From contig NW_003101679.1 in assembly GCF_000003855.2 (NCBI RefSeq), forward strand, positions 690,417 to 754,416: 64,000 nucleotides of DNA. Direction: 5' to 3'. Both the position numbers and the translations under genes were made by a program. The notes under the pieces are model-generated. The model had not been told where the DNA came from and made no database searches. It worked only from the letters and a program-made list of their open reading frames with translations. Positions 11,280 to 24,074 of this stretch are shown one piece after another. Source of the DNA: Blastomyces gilchristii SLH14081 (Eukaryota; Ascomycota; Eurotiomycetes; Onygenales; Ajellomycetaceae). Every line of letters begins with the position of its first letter. The stretch's first letter is position 1.

Positions 11280-12060
11280 AACTTCTCTGATCACTTTTTA
11301 TCAGCTGATGAAGCAGAGATATCACTACTCATGACAGTATCTTCATCTCTCTCAGTCTTATCACTGCACTCAATTTTTAGATCAGTAATCAATCTCATAT
11401 CTCTCTTAGATCAGTCTCTGACTTTAAGCAGTGCAGTCTCTTTCTTTACTGTAAGTCTTCTCATAAGTAATTTCTTACAGACTCTAGCTAACAGTTCTTA
11501 TAAAGCTTCTAGTATTGTCAGTGTCCTCTACAGCTCTGTGAGTATATGATTATCTCTCTTCTACCTGCATAATCTCTGATCAGATATATGCAAATATGTC
11601 TAGATTCTCTATCAATGATTCTCATGCTGCAGTGCATTTTCACAATCTCATTATCAATAAGAGATGAGTTCTCAGATACTCACAAAATCTGAGTAATCAA
11701 GATAATGTGAATATTATAAGTTCATGACAGAAGTTGATCTGAGCAGATGAGTCTTCTCTTCACATCTTAATTATTTTCAGGCTGAATACTTCAGCATAAC
11801 TGAGAAAGTGAACACAGCTTTATAAGAAGTATCTAGTTATACATATAGATAGTCAGTCTTTAAGACTCTGCTGTAACTGTATACACTCTGATATCTGACT
11901 TCTCTGAAGTCTGTGCATTTCTGACAGTCTTCACATGAAATGTAATAATTGTCTGTATCATGAGCATAATACTCTCTGCTTCATTGAAGAGAGAAATTGA
12001 TAGTTGTGAGAGAATTGAGTGTCACAAGTGTTAAGAATATAAGTATGAATTTTCTTTATT
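11280..12060 (-). pseudogene. Extra ORF downstream of pol in B1 (interrupted)
   Basis: The reverse strand matches the B2 extra ORF (60,578-61,350) in sequence and frame: a Cys-rich start (CEDCQKCTDF) followed by a region ending with the equivalent of B2 RDWPGKGMR, here heavily mutated. The pogo element sits just upstream in this orientation (insertion at TA 12,081). Whether it is a separate gene or a spliced or readthrough extension of pol cannot be told here. No known domain is recognised. Confidence 0.5.
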
Positions 12061-12082
12061 TGTTTTTTTTTTTTCTTTGTTA

Positions 12083-14057
12083 ACCGTGTCATGCTTACTC
12101 ACTCTCTGTAGTGAGTGCGCCACAGCGTATGAAAAACCACACTGTAAAGAAAATATTTTCAATATCTTCATTCTTCATCTTCAAATAATCATCATTAATT
12201 ATAACCATGTCTAAATCTTCTAATTACACTGAGAAGCAGTTGCAAAGAGCTGTTGACATGTACAAAAGCAATTCAAAATTAAAAATCATGTCTCTGTCGC
12301 GAGAATTCAAAGTCTCATATACCACCTTGTATGGGAGGATCAATGAGAAGAAATCAAGGACTATGAGAGTTCCACTGAATCGAGCATTGAATGACAGCCA
12401 GGAAGAGGCAATTAAGATATGAATTCATCAATTGAACATTAATTTTTGCCCATTCATCATTGAGCATATCGAAGCTGGTGTGAACTGCATGTTGAGACAG
12501 CATTATACAGATTCAGAGACTGCACCTCTCACAGTAAGCAAGATGTGAATATATTGATTCATCAAACACCTGTCAGATTACAAATGAGTCAAGCAAAAAC
12601 CCATGAATTCAAAACAAGTGTCTTGTGAGGATATAAGCTTTATTATCAACTGATTTGATTGATATGAAGCTGTCTTCAATTAATATCAATTTTTTTGCTG
12701 TGATATCTACAACTTTGATGAGATTGGATTTCAAGAAGGAGAAGGATGTGGACAGTGAGTTATAACTGTCTTTAAAGACACAAATTCTGTCATACAGTCA
12801 TCATACTTCTACGGGTTAATAACAGTGATGAAGTGTGTCAGTGCAGATGGCACAGTATTGAATTCATTGATTATAATGAAATTGAAGGTTCATCTAGAGA
12901 ATTGATATACATACTCCAACTTATCTGACAACTACATCATCACTGCATCCGAGTCTGGCTTTACAAATGATGAGATTGGATTTGAATGAATCAAGCAGTT
13001 CAATAAGATGACAAAAAAGTGTCAAATGAGCAGTCATTGACTGCTATTAATGAATAATCATGGTTCTCATCTCACAGAAGAATTCATTCAATACTGTGAT
13101 CTTCATAAGATTATTCTGTTCAGATTCTCATCTCATACAAGTCATATTCTACAATCTCTTAATAATGTACCTTTTCAGCAGTATAAGCATTATCATACAA
13201 AGGCAGTTAATGAGGCTGCCTGCTACAGATATGAGCAGTATGATGGCAGACAATTCCTTGCTAATCTGAAGAGCATCTGACTGCAAGCATTCAAACCTGA
13301 CACTGTGAGAGCTGGCTTTGCTGATCATGAAATGTATCCAGTTAATCATGATATAATTCTCAATCAATTGAGACCTCTTACCATTGATGATGCCCCGGAT
13401 CTCAACATATATGATGGTGATGGTGATGTATGTGATCACTTTACCCCGCCACCTGCAGATTGACTGTCAACTGCCTCCTTGCAATTAATCTCCCCAGAGA
13501 TGGTTGCAAAACTACATCACCAAATCAATGCAGCAGCCAAGGCCTTAGAAGATGTGAAGGATACTCTTACATCTGGTTTGACAAGGCGGTTGAACAAGAT
13601 CTTCAAGGATAGCATGGTCCAGGTGGAATTGAACGCGCACTGTGAGAGTGAACTTGCAGATCATTATCAAGCAAATAGATGTCAGGTTGTCAAATCCTCT
13701 CACAGGCAGGTGCAAGTAGGTGAAGTCCTCACTATTAAGAATGCCAATCACAAGATCGCGACCTGTAGAGCAGATGAGATGAAAAAGATGTTCAATAAGA
13801 CTCTTCAATTGATTGAAATCAAACCTACAAAATCTACAGCCACTCAACCACAACAAGATAATTCTATAGAATCTCAACTTACAGTGGATTCTACACCTTC
13901 TAATGAGTATATAGATAATCTTTATGTTATAGATAGATGTGATGATGATTATTAATTAATTTTTGAAGATTACTATATTCAAAATATTTTCTTTATGGTG
14001 TGGTTTTCTGTACGCTGTGGCGCACTCACTACAGAGAGTGAGTAAGCATGGCACGGT
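12083..14057 (+). mobile_element. pogo/Fot1-type Tc1-mariner DNA transposon
   Basis: It has long terminal inverted repeats of about 78 bp, starting ACCGTGTCATGCTTACTC and mirrored as ...GAGTAAGCATGGCACGGT, with a few transitions between arms. The element is flanked by TA on both sides (12,081-12,082 and 14,058-14,059), as for Tc1/mariner elements. It is 1,975 bp long and holds one transposase frame. It lies inside B1 and so arrived later, yet it also carries C-to-T type damage. Confidence 0.9.
12207..13955 (+). pseudogene. pogo/Fot1-like DDE transposase, 13 nonsense codons
   Basis: A single uninterrupted frame of 582 codons has no indels and 13 in-frame stops: 12 TGA and one TAA (the first at 12,420). 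The N-terminal 70 residues form an HTH of the psq/CENPB type (LSREFKVSYTTLYGRI). The DDE core shows the first Asp (NFDEIGF, near 12,715). The second motif reads MNNHGSH, where D(N/G)HGSH is usual, and the third reads LNNV where LDV is usual, so two catalytic positions are Asn. The C-terminal 150 residues are a hydrophilic tail (13,479-13,955). The stops sit where Trp is expected. It is inactive, and the missing indels suggest decay by point mutation only. Confidence 0.9.
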
Positions 14058-14099
14058 TAGTCTCTAAGTTGTGTTCACAGCCCTGTTTTTATTTTCTTG

Positions 14100-17000
14100 T
14101 TTTTTAACTTTAATAAGAACATAATTTCTTCTTCTCTTTGCATACACTGCAGACTGTTCATCACAGTAAAAACTCATCATCTTATAGACTAGAGTTTGTA
14201 AATAACAGTGTTAATATCTTTATTACAATCAGATTCTTAGTGAAGATCACATTATTCTGACTTATCAGAATTTATAGTATGAAAGTCATATCTCAGCTTC
14301 TGCAGATATCTTATCTGCTTAGATAATTCTCAAATGAACTTATTCATTTTATCAGAATACTCTTACTACTGAATCTTGAATCAGAGCTTGTAATCTCACT
14401 TCTCTGAGTTAATAATTTCTTTAATCTGATATTCTCTTTCACTCTCTAGTATCTCATGAATAGAGTGATGAGTCACAGAGTTCTCTTCTGAGAATTTCTT
14501 ATATGTATAAAGTAAAGAGATATGAAAAATATTATATATCTGTAACTCAGATAACAGTTTTAATCTGTAGAACTGTAAGCTAACTTTCTTCATAATCTTA
14601 CAAGACTCTGTTTATAAGAGATTCAGCTTCTTACTAGATCTCTGTATAATGATGTTTTCTAGACTCAGTCAGACTCTATCATCTTTCTTGAAACTCTTTG
14701 GAATATGCTTGAAGTCATAGTATCTTTTCTGATACTCTTGAGTCTTTCTCAAGAATTCACAGACTTTCTCCTGAATCTCCTGAATTCTCTCAGCCTGTTC
14801 ACAGGCATTACCACACTCTATAGTGTACTCTCGCGGGTTCATCAAGATCATTCACAGATGAGTCTCAGTAAGCATCTCAAAGAGAGTTTTATCTGTGCTA
14901 ACATGCTTTAAGTTATTGTATATAAACTTCATAAGTGATAATTAATACACTCAGTCATTTTAATTATAATTGACAAAGCACTGCAGATACTGTTTTAATA
15001 TACTTATCAGATATTCTATCTGATCATCTGTCTGTTAATAAAAAGTCATGCTTAGATCTCATAAGATCTTCAGTATAGTTATCAGATTAGATCAGAACTT
15101 CTCTATAAAGATTGATTCTCTGTCTGAGACAATGTTCACAGATAATTCATGCAATCAGATCACATCACAGATGAAGATATGAGTTAAATTCTTTAACTTC
15201 AAGTTCTTGCAGATGAGTATAAAGTGTGTTATCTTAATGAAGCAATTCACTATCATCAGCACACTGTCAAAGCAGGTATTATATATGTTCTTGCTTTCAG
15301 AGAGACTTATAAGAGCATTTATTTCTAGCTATTCTGAAGATTTCTGTGAGATGAGTAGAGAAGTAAGTTCTTCATATAATCTGAACTATACTACTCACAA
15401 ATTCTGATAAAAAGTATAAGAATTCACTATCTTCTTTACAAGTTCTCACATCTTCAGTCAGAAGTATTTTCTTGTAAGTAACTCATGAGTTCTAGTATCT
15501 GTAAAATAACCTGCTAGAGAAGAGTTATAATATCTTTTAATGAGTTCTATACATAGAAACTCATTCACAGATATATAAATCCAGCTCTCTCTTCATAAGA
15601 GATTATTTAAGTCTCTTCAATTTTTTATTTCTGCAGGGTTGATCTCTGCTGTGAGCAGTTTTCAAATATACTGAGTATATTTATTCTTCAGTTACAGTTC
15701 AGACAATCTGAATAGAAGATTTTATAAAGACTTATACTCTGTTTTCTCTTACATCAGGTCTTTCACAGCACTTTTCAAAGCCTGTAAACTCTTCAGATTA
15801 TAGATATTCTCTTCAAGAATTCTCATAGAGATTCTCAGAGTGTTAACTCTCAGTGTTATAGAGAGTAATTGTACAGACTTCTTCTCTCTCTTCTCTCTCT
15901 TCTCTCACAGAGGATTGAAAGGCTCTTCAGTTAATCTCTTTATAACACTCAGTTTAAGTATTCTGTAAAGCTTTTCTATCTTCTCTAGTCTCTCTATATC
16001 TGTTATTCTGATCTTCTTAATATAGTCTGATCTGCAAAAGAGTCTGTCTGCTGAGTTCTTAGTTCTCTTGATATATTCTATCTTGAATCAGAACTCACTC
16101 AGTCTCTGAGTTCAGTGAATCTGCTGTTGTAAGAGTTTCTTGATTGAAGTAAACTATTATAAGCTGTTATAATTAGTTCTAACAGTTATTATTATTATTA
16201 TTATTATTCTTCAATTATAGATGTATGCAGTCAGAGACTATGACATCTACCTGAGAACTTTTAGTTCTCAGGGTTTTTCCTATATCTGTAAAGTTAACTA
16301 TTATACATTCATCAATTTCAGATATGCAAAATCAGAAAATTCCAGCCCAGAATACAAAAACTGTTTACAAATTGCAGTGTTTTAACATCTTCTGATACTT
16401 TGAAACCATTTGACAATATCATGACAAAGGAAAAGAAAAAAAGACACAGTCTTAAAGATAGACACATTAAATAGATAGATAGAAAGGAATTAAAAGGAAA
16501 AGATAAAGTAAAGAGAGACTGTAACAAAACAAATTATTAAAAGATAGTGTATAGCTGTTTTAACAGACTATATCTGATTGATTTCCTCCTCTTCATATTC
16601 AGATAATTCTGAATTTAGCCATTTTCTTGTAGCTGCTTGAGTTTCTGATAGAAAGTCTATTAAGTATTTAATTCCTGTCTCAGTTGAGAATAAGAATCTC
16701 ATATTTAATTGATTTAGATCATACTTCTCTTTCAATCTGGCTCTGAGACTATTGTATAATGCACAGTGCATTACAATATGCTCAGGATTCTCATTTGCAT
16801 TGCAGAATGAGCATTCTATTGAGTCAAATCTATCATCAAATCTTTGTATATAAGATTTGATAGTTCTAACAGTAATCACTGTTACAAGGCTCTTAAAATA
16901 GTGATATCAGTGATAGAAGAATTTCACTATTATAAGAATCTTCTAATTATAAATGTCATAGTTAATCTCTGCAGATTACATCTTCTATGAGAAAAAGATC

Positions 17001-19841
17001 ACTGAAACTCAGTTCTCATTTAACTGTAGTTATATGACTATTTCTGAAATTATAAAGAAGAAGACATCTATCTTCAATCTAATTAAGAGTAAGAGATTAA
17101 AGTGAAACAGTATCACTGTATTCATAAATATCTGTTTTAATCTTGTAAAGACTCTGTAAGCTTCTGAGATAAGAAAGTTCTTACAGCTCTTTCTTCTTAA
17201 CAATCTTTTCATTCTCTGTTTATAGAATAACTTCTTCTTATTTTCACTCTTCAGTATGTCTGTAAGAGTTAAGAAGATTCTCATAAATATAAAGATAAAT
17301 CATCTACAGAAATTCACAAAGCTCAGAAAGATCTGAATCTCATAAATACTAGTTAACTTCAGTTATGATAGAATAGTCTTAATTTATAAAGATTTCATCT
17401 GAATATCATCTGTAGTAATTACATATTCTAGAAAATTAATCTAATAAGTACTGAAGTTGTACTTTATAAGTTTAATATACAGTTCTATCTCATCTAAGAT
17501 CTTCAACACACTTTGTATATACTCAGTGTGTTCTTTCTTCTTTATAAAGTACATTATCATATTATTCAGATATATTATTATAAAGACATTCAGATATACA
17601 CAAAGTGTTTTATTAATGAAAGACTGAAATATCATAGAAGTATTAGTCAGATTTAAAGATATCACTAGATATTCAAATAATCTCAGTGCAGTTCTAAAGA
17701 CAGTCTTTCATTCATTCTCAGACTGTATTCACAGCTATATATATACATTAATTATATTCAGTTGTATAAATATGACAGCTTCTGTGAGATAGTTGATTAT
17801 ATTCTCAATCAGAGATAGAGAATAGTGACTCTTTATTATCTTGAAGTTCAGATTGTAATAGTTTACACATAATCTGAAATCTTTATTCTTCTTCTTCATG
17901 AATATTACAGAGACTTCTGTGAAGGCCTGTGAAGATTAGATAAAGTCATTCTTCAGATTCTTCTTCATATAGATCTGTAAGATCTCTGTTTCATAATGAA
18001 AGAGTTTATAGATTAATTCTCAGAAGAATTTCTATTCTTCTATCAAATCTATTATCAGATTCTTCTCACAGTGAGAAGAAAGCTCAGCTGTCTTTACTGA
18101 GCTGAATATCTCTGCAAGATCTCAGTATTTCTCTGATATCTGAAGCTCAGTTTTCATGACTGTGAAGTTCTTAGACATTTATAAAGTCATTATATAGATA
18201 AGCTTGTCTTCTCTAATCAACTCTACAGCATTAACTGATTTTATCTTTATAAGTAAGTCTGTCAACACTGATCAGAAGTATAAACCTGACTTATAGACAG
18301 CTATATATGAATTGTGTCTTTGAAGTTATACAAGTCTCAAGTACATGTTATCTGTAATATCTATAATAATCACAGTTTCTGCAAATTTTCTCCAGATTCT
18401 GAAGAGATCTTACAATTCAAAGATAACTCTTATAAGTCTCTCAGCTCTCAGATCTGAGTTCTCATACTCTGCTTATTATAAGAGCAGATTCTCAGTTTTC
18501 ATTATTCAGTTCATTCACTCTATGAGCTTTAGAGACACTACAGTGATCTGAGATTCTGAGTTTATCAATGCTTTTCATGCTTACAGAACAGCAGTACTGC
18601 AGTGCAGTCTCTTTTCATAAGTAAGTATTTTTATCAGAGAAGTAACAGATTCAGATATCAGTTTCAAGACTCTTAAGAAGGCTGTTACTGACTCTGTCTG
18701 TAACTTCTTAAATTTCTATTTTAATTTATCTGAACAGTTTGTATAAAGATATTCAGATTTAGAACAGATAAAGCAGAGTTTCTTTTTCTTAATCTCTCTA
18801 TTATATACTCTGTTTATAGAAGCTTGTGAAGCTCTCTCTTTCTACTCAGCAGTCAGATATAAATCTCTCTATATTTTATCATCTTTCTCTGATAAATCTG
18901 TTCTCTGTTGTTCTGACTCTTATAGAACTGATTAGTGATTCACTCTCTGCAGATCTGTGACTCTCACAGTGATCTGTAAGTAGTGAATAAGAGTTATCAG
19001 TTTCTTCAAAGTCAAGAACTTAGAGTCTTACTTAATGAGCTTGTTCTATATGTCTTTATTCAGTCTCTTTATAAATATCATTATTCAGATCTTATTTCAG
19101 AGCCCTGTTTTCACAGATTTCAATTCATATCATAATTTTATAAAGCACTGTGAGTAGTCTTTATCAGATTTCTCATCTCTTTTTCTAATATTGATAATTA
19201 CAGTTCAGATGTTCTCTATTCAGCTTGTGAAGTTCTTTAACTTGTTCTCTAGATAGATCTTGAGAACAGATCAGTAGAATCTCTTGTAATCATTCTCTAG
19301 ATAATTTAGTCAGTTCTTGACTTCAGTGTAGTAGTCTAGTAGAGGCCTGTCATTATATAGATAACAGCTTCTTCATCTTTCATATCACACAGTCAGACTT
19401 GTAAGTCAATTTCAAATACAAACTTATAAAAGCTTTTATAGATTGTGATTCAATAAGTGATCTTAAGTAATTATAGCTTAAGAAAGTTTCTTTTCAGTTT
19501 ATAAGTATCTCTGAAGATCATGTCTAGAGACTCAGTTCAAGAGTGTTTCAAGACAGTAAGTATTTCTTATAGAAAAATAGCTTGATTTCATAGAAGATGC
19601 TCAAGAATGTTCTTCACTGAGATTGATTCATTTATGAGTTCAGAGAGTTTCTCTATTACAGATATAGAGAATAATGTTCTGTAAGTAATTGATAAGTTCT
19701 CTGAGACTTCTTTTATAAGAGTTATTCATAATTCAGATGACTGCTTCTGAGTGTCTGCAGTAGAGTTTACAGAGATTGAAGTATATGAGTTTCTAGTTCT
19801 TTTAGTTATAACAGACAGTTGCTGACTGACTGAGCTTGAAA
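14100..19841 (-). pseudogene. gag-pol remnant of B1
   Basis: The reverse strand matches B2 gag-pol block by block. RT shows IIYLNNMIMY near 17,555 (normally YLDD), and another conserved RT/RNase H block lies at 17,030-17,284. The integrase C-terminal GPY/F and the start of the chromodomain (SIHEILESEREYQIKEI) lie at 14,396-14,593. A LINE tail (16,187-16,873 with its duplication) interrupts the integrase region. It has many TGA and TAA stops, with both catalytic RT Asp changed to Asn. Confidence 0.8.
16187..16860 (-). mobile_element. 5'-truncated LINE copy (3' end only)
   Basis: Flanked by a perfect 13-bp duplication TAGTTCTAACAGT (16,174-16,186 and 16,861-16,873). On the reverse strand it holds the last 100 or so codons of the LINE ORF with a CCHC motif (CSFCNANENPEH), a stop, a 3' UTR with the 10-bp hairpin (16,250-16,272), and an (AAT)n tail. 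Its ORF piece is fully open and keeps its Trp codon (RKWLNSE), whereas longer copies have TGA there. Confidence 0.9.
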
Positions 19842-20099
19842 TGTAAGATTAAGTGCTCACAGACAATTATTCAGGTGTTTACAGCTTGGCATGATATGTA
19901 CTGTTAACTACTAGAAGTATTCACAGTAGAAAGATAAAATATAGAGATTAAATGTATAATAGTATTCAAGCTAAGTTATGAATAGTATTCACAAACTTCA
20001 GTCTATATAGTTGTGTGTAGTCAAGAGCTGCTAATTCTATTGATTACGTGAGAGATAGAAATAGAGGTAAAGAATCCGCGAGAAGCGGGATTTCTTACA
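19842..20099 (-). repeat. 5' LTR of B1
   Basis: 258 bp, TGTAAG...CTTACA. The last 31 bp (20,069-20,099) keep CG and GGG and form a near-perfect inverted repeat (AATCCGCG/AGCGGGATT). Direct repeat of 10,165-10,422. Confidence 0.9.
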
Positions 20100-20400
20100 A
20101 TCAGAGAATATCAACATGAAGATATCTATGTATATAAAGTTAATAATCTCAATTATAATCTTATATTAGAACTTGTCTGACTATCTGAATAAGATATCTT
20201 ATTAAATGCTTAAAACAGAAGCTTAATATTTTCTAACAATGATAAAGTTTATAAAGATAATATTCACAAGACTATAAATCTGACACAGATCTCTGTCAAC
20301 ACTTATAAAATACTCTGAAAAAGAAGTCACTGAAAAGATTATTAATAGTAGAACTATATAATAATCTATTTCATCAGTCTGATCAATATTAAAAAAGCTC

Positions 20401-20481
20401 GCCAGCGTGACTCAGTTGATAAGACTGGTAATCAAGGCCGCACACATTAGAGATGCATGGGTTCGAATTTCATCGCTGGCA
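20401..20481 (+). other. tRNA-like 5' head of the chimeric retroposon
   Basis: It starts exactly at the duplication edge. A 7-bp acceptor stem pairs GCCAGCG (20,401-20,407) with CGCTGGC (20,474-20,480). There is an A-box-like TGACTCAGTTG (20,408-20,418, one mismatch) and a B-box-like GGTTCGAATTT (20,460-20,470). The T stem is ATGGG/TTCAT with G-T pairs. The anticodon arm is not clear. It is a decayed tRNA or tRNA-derived promoter. Confidence 0.65.
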
Positions 20482-21159
20482 TCTGCCACTTCTTATCTAT
20501 GAAAGCCCTCATGTAATAGAGGCTGAGCTTAATTAGTAAGGCTTGATGCAGGGTAGAACACTCTACTGCAAGCTAAGTCACTAGTTAAGTGAGATTCTGT
20601 GAACACTTATCAGAGCTAATATAGAATATTAATATCTCACTATTCTACTATGCATCTGTCAAGGTTCTAACAATATAGAGTTAAGTTTAATGTAGTGATT
20701 ATACACTACTTAAGTAAGTCTCTAACTAGAGCTGTCATCAGAGCCTAGCTCTCTCTCAAATACAAAGAATGATTTTGAAAATCACTTAACTAGCAGATCT
20801 AGACACATATCTAGGCTCTAGACAGAGCACTCTGATAGGTTAGAGTCTGTAAGCTCACTATCAAGCTCTAATACTGACAGAGAGAACTGCAGTTATCAAG
20901 TCTATAATTAGTTCTTAACACAGAATGAGATCACAACAGGTGATTGATAGATCTATGAGTATCTAATAAGGCCGAGATCAGCAATCAGAAGCTTGATGTG
21001 TACACTATTAAGTAAGCAGTGACAGTCACTAACTAACATCTCTGGAAATTAGTGGCTGGCCTGAGAGAACAGACACGGTAGTCAGTTAATTATAGAGAGT
21101 TAAATGTAGTTAGCTTAAGATGCATTCTGCAGGTGACTAGCATCTGTAGTCTTTGTCAG

Positions 21160-22922
21160 AGAAGATATCAATCAAATTCAATGTAATATGAATAAAACTG
21201 AGTTAATTCATTTCTTTTCTAGATTCAATGAGAAAGAACTATCTCTAACTCTTTTAAATAGAGAGATTAAACCCAGTTTAAATATTAAATAATTAGAAGT
21301 ATGATTAAACTTCAAGTTGAATTTTAAGTATTATATTTAACAAAGAACTGTCAAGACAGAAAGACTACTGAATAACATTATCAGACTATCAAATACAGAG
21401 AGAAATCTATTCTTTCAGACTATGAGACAGTTATATATAGCCTGTATTATCTCAGTAGCTGATTATGAAGTTCAAGTTTAATGAAATAATCAAGAAAATT
21501 TCACTGAACTCTTTCAAAGTCTGTAAAACAGAGCTTTGAGAAGAATTCTGAGACCATTCAAATCATCTTCTATTAAAGCAATGAAAATTGAAGCTTCAAT
21601 TCTCTCTTCTGCTATTAGATTTGAAAAGACCTGTATAAACTATACTCTGAGAGTTATAAAGATGAGCTCAAATTATATAATCAGAGAAAGAGTCTCTTTC
21701 TCATTTTTATCAGTTAACTCTGAAAATGAACTGAATTGAAATAGATTTCTTGATTGAAATGAAAATAATTCTTCAAAGAAAATATCTTCTCAACTGTACA
21801 GATTATACTCACTGATTAAAAATCAATTTTCTTCTTTAAATATTGATAAAGTTGATCATGAGAAGTTATCTCTCTGAAGAGAAAAGCTTGAATTTCTTAT
21901 AAGACTTATAAATAAGTGAACTATCTAAAGAGAAAGAATGTGAACAGTATTTAAAGAGAATTTCTACAATCAATATAAAAGACTCTATTCTGATTTATTC
22001 AGATGACTTAAAAAATGAGAATCTGAATAGATTAGATGCAGACATTGCTTATACTGAAGATAATATTAATTTTATCTCAGATTTCTGAAATTTAGACTGT
22101 CAATCTGAAGTCTTTGATACTGAACTATTTATAATAGTGAAAGCTTTCAAACTTATTAAAATAAAATCTTATAAAAGAGAAAATAGTTTGAAAGAGATAT
22201 GAATATTCTCTGATAGTCAAGCTGCTTTAAAAAGACTTAGAAATAGTCAGATTTATAATAATCAAATGAATCTTGAACTGATCTTAAACTTCATTTTAAA
22301 AATTCAAAAGAGAAGAAAATCAAAGCTCATAATTTATCTGCACTGAGTTTCTGCTTATATGAATATTCATGATAATAAATTGACTGATTCAGCTGTAAAA
22401 AAAGGTTCAGAATTAAGCAGATCTATTCAAAAAATTATGTCCTGATCTTTTATAAAGAGAAAAATAAAAGAATCTTGTTTAGATAAGTGAAATGAAAGCT
22501 AACAGAAATAAAAGAAGAGTATACAGTATTCAAGATTTGAAACAAAACTCAAGTGAAAATCTTGTTCAATTAAATGTAAAAAGAAAATATTCTCATCTAT
22601 AATACAGCTGAAATTAGAACATGACTATTTCAAATCTTATATACAAAGATTTGATGATAGATTTAATTCAATAGAATGCTCATTCTGCAATGTAAATGAG
22701 AATTCTGAGTATATTGTAATGCACTGTGCATTATACAATAGTCTCAGAGTCAGATTGAAAGAGAAGTATAATCTAAATCAATTAAATATGAGATTCTTAT
22801 TCTCAACTGAGACAGGAATTAAATACTTAATAGACTTTCTATCAGAAACTCAAGCAGCTATAAGAAAATGACTGAATTCAGAAATATCTGAATATGAAGA
22901 GGAGGAAATTAATCAGATATAG
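21160..22922 (+). pseudogene. LINE ORF2 3' part (chimera copy)
   Basis: Matches the better copy at 28,370-30,134: end of RT, linker, RNase H (TTCTCTGATAGTCAAGC encodes the FSDSQA motif near 22,210), then the C-terminal CCHC. Many Trp codons are TGA (for example LSLW, DWNEN and RKWLN in the better copy), and one stretch near 21,900 has a short indel. Ends at TAG 22,920-22,922. Confidence 0.75.
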
Positions 22923-24074
22923 TCTGTTAAAACAGCTATATACTATCTTTCAATAATTTGTTTCACTACAGTCTCTTATTATTTTACTTTACTTTTTTCT
23001 TTCTATTCTTTTCTATCTATCTATTTAATGTGTCTATCTTTAAGACTGTGTTCTCTTTTCTTTTATCATGTCAAATGATTTCAAAGTATCAGAAGATGTT
23101 AAAATACTGTAATTTGTAAACAGTTTTTATATTCTGAGCTAGAATTTTCTGATTTTGCATATCTGAAATTGATGAATGTATAATAGTTAACTTTATAGAT
23201 ATAGAAAAAACCCTGAGAACTTTTAGTTCTCAGGTAGATGTTATAGTCTCTGACTGCATACATCTATAATTGAAGAATAATAATAATAATAATAATTAAA
23301 AAAGCTCTAGAAAAGTTATTTCATACTATAATAACAGATTCTTATACTAAACTCTCTTAATAATATCATGAATATCTAGATGTGTTCTAACAAGATAATA
23401 TTACAAATATACTTCTCTTATAAGACTTAGAAGTGAATCATAGTATCAAGTTAGAAAAGAAGAATGATAAAGATCTCAAATCATTATAAGATCTTCTTTA
23501 TAACATGTTTTAAGAGAATCTTCTTCTTCTTCAAAAGACACTTAATGATCTATTAAATAAAGAATTCATACATATTAGCAACTCTTCTGCTACAGCCTCT
23601 ATTCTCTTTACAAAGAAATCAGATAAAGAACTTCAATTCTGTGTGAATTATTAAGAACTGAACAGATTAACAAAGAAAGACTGCTATTCTTTATCTCTTA
23701 TCAATGAAACTCTAGCTCATATCAGATAAGCTCAATAATTCACAAAACTAGATATCATCACTGCATTTCATAAGATTCACATCACTGAAGAAGATAAGTG
23801 ACTTACAGTATTCTGAATACAATATAATCTCTTTGAATAAGTAGTCACACTCTTCAGACTGACTAATGTTCTCAGTATATTTCAGAAGTATATCAACTTA
23901 GCACTCTGAGATTTTCTTGATGAATTTATATCTGTATATCTCAATGACATTCTCATCTTCACTGATAAGTCTAGAAAAGAACATCAAGAATATGTATAAA
24001 AGATATCACAATAACTACAAGAAACAGAACTACTGATAAATATAGATAAGTATGATTTTAAGATTAAAAGTATA

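Larger units (their letters stand above)
10165..20099 (-). mobile_element. Ty3/gypsy chromovirus copy B1, complete LTR to LTR
   Basis: Two 258-bp LTRs (10,165-10,422 and 19,842-20,099) with TGTAAG...CTTACA ends are flanked by the 5-bp duplication ATCAG (10,160-10,164 and 20,100-20,104). Coding direction is reverse: gag near 19.8-18.5 kb, RT near 17.9-17.4 kb, integrase near 15.8-14.7 kb, GPY/F and chromodomain near 14.6-14.2 kb, and an extra ORF at about 12.06-11.3 kb. Without the pogo element and the LINE tail with their duplications the element is about 7.27 kb, close to the 7,251 bp of copy B2. Confidence 0.9.
20401..23294 (+). mobile_element. Chimeric retroposon: tRNA-like head joined to LINE 3' half
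   Basis: Flanked by a perfect 13-bp duplication ATTAAAAAAGCTC (20,388-20,400 and 23,295-23,307), so it arrived as one unit. The first 80 bp are tRNA-like. Positions 20,481 to about 21,157 are non-coding, with a stop in every frame and no match elsewhere in the window. From about 21,160 it is LINE: end of RT, RNase H, CCHC, 3' UTR hairpin (23,212-23,234) and (AAT)n tail. It is either a template-switch chimera or a LINE whose true 5' UTR starts with a tRNA-like sequence and which has lost its middle. Confidence 0.8.
20105..24062 (+). pseudogene. pol remnant of A3 (start of pol and RT), split by chimeric LINE
   Basis: 20,105-20,387 and 23,308-24,062 join to give the start of pol and RT, matching A1 from about 855 to 1,920. 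The RT active-site region at about 23,937-23,950 reads YLND (normally YLDD). The intervening 20,401-23,294 is a retroposon with its own 13-bp duplication. Stops are frequent. Not functional. Confidence 0.7.

Noticed and set aside
13149..13877. Reverse-strand ORFs of 96 and 110 codons inside the pogo element
   Set aside because: Shadows of the transposase frame, which has the matching domain order and motifs.
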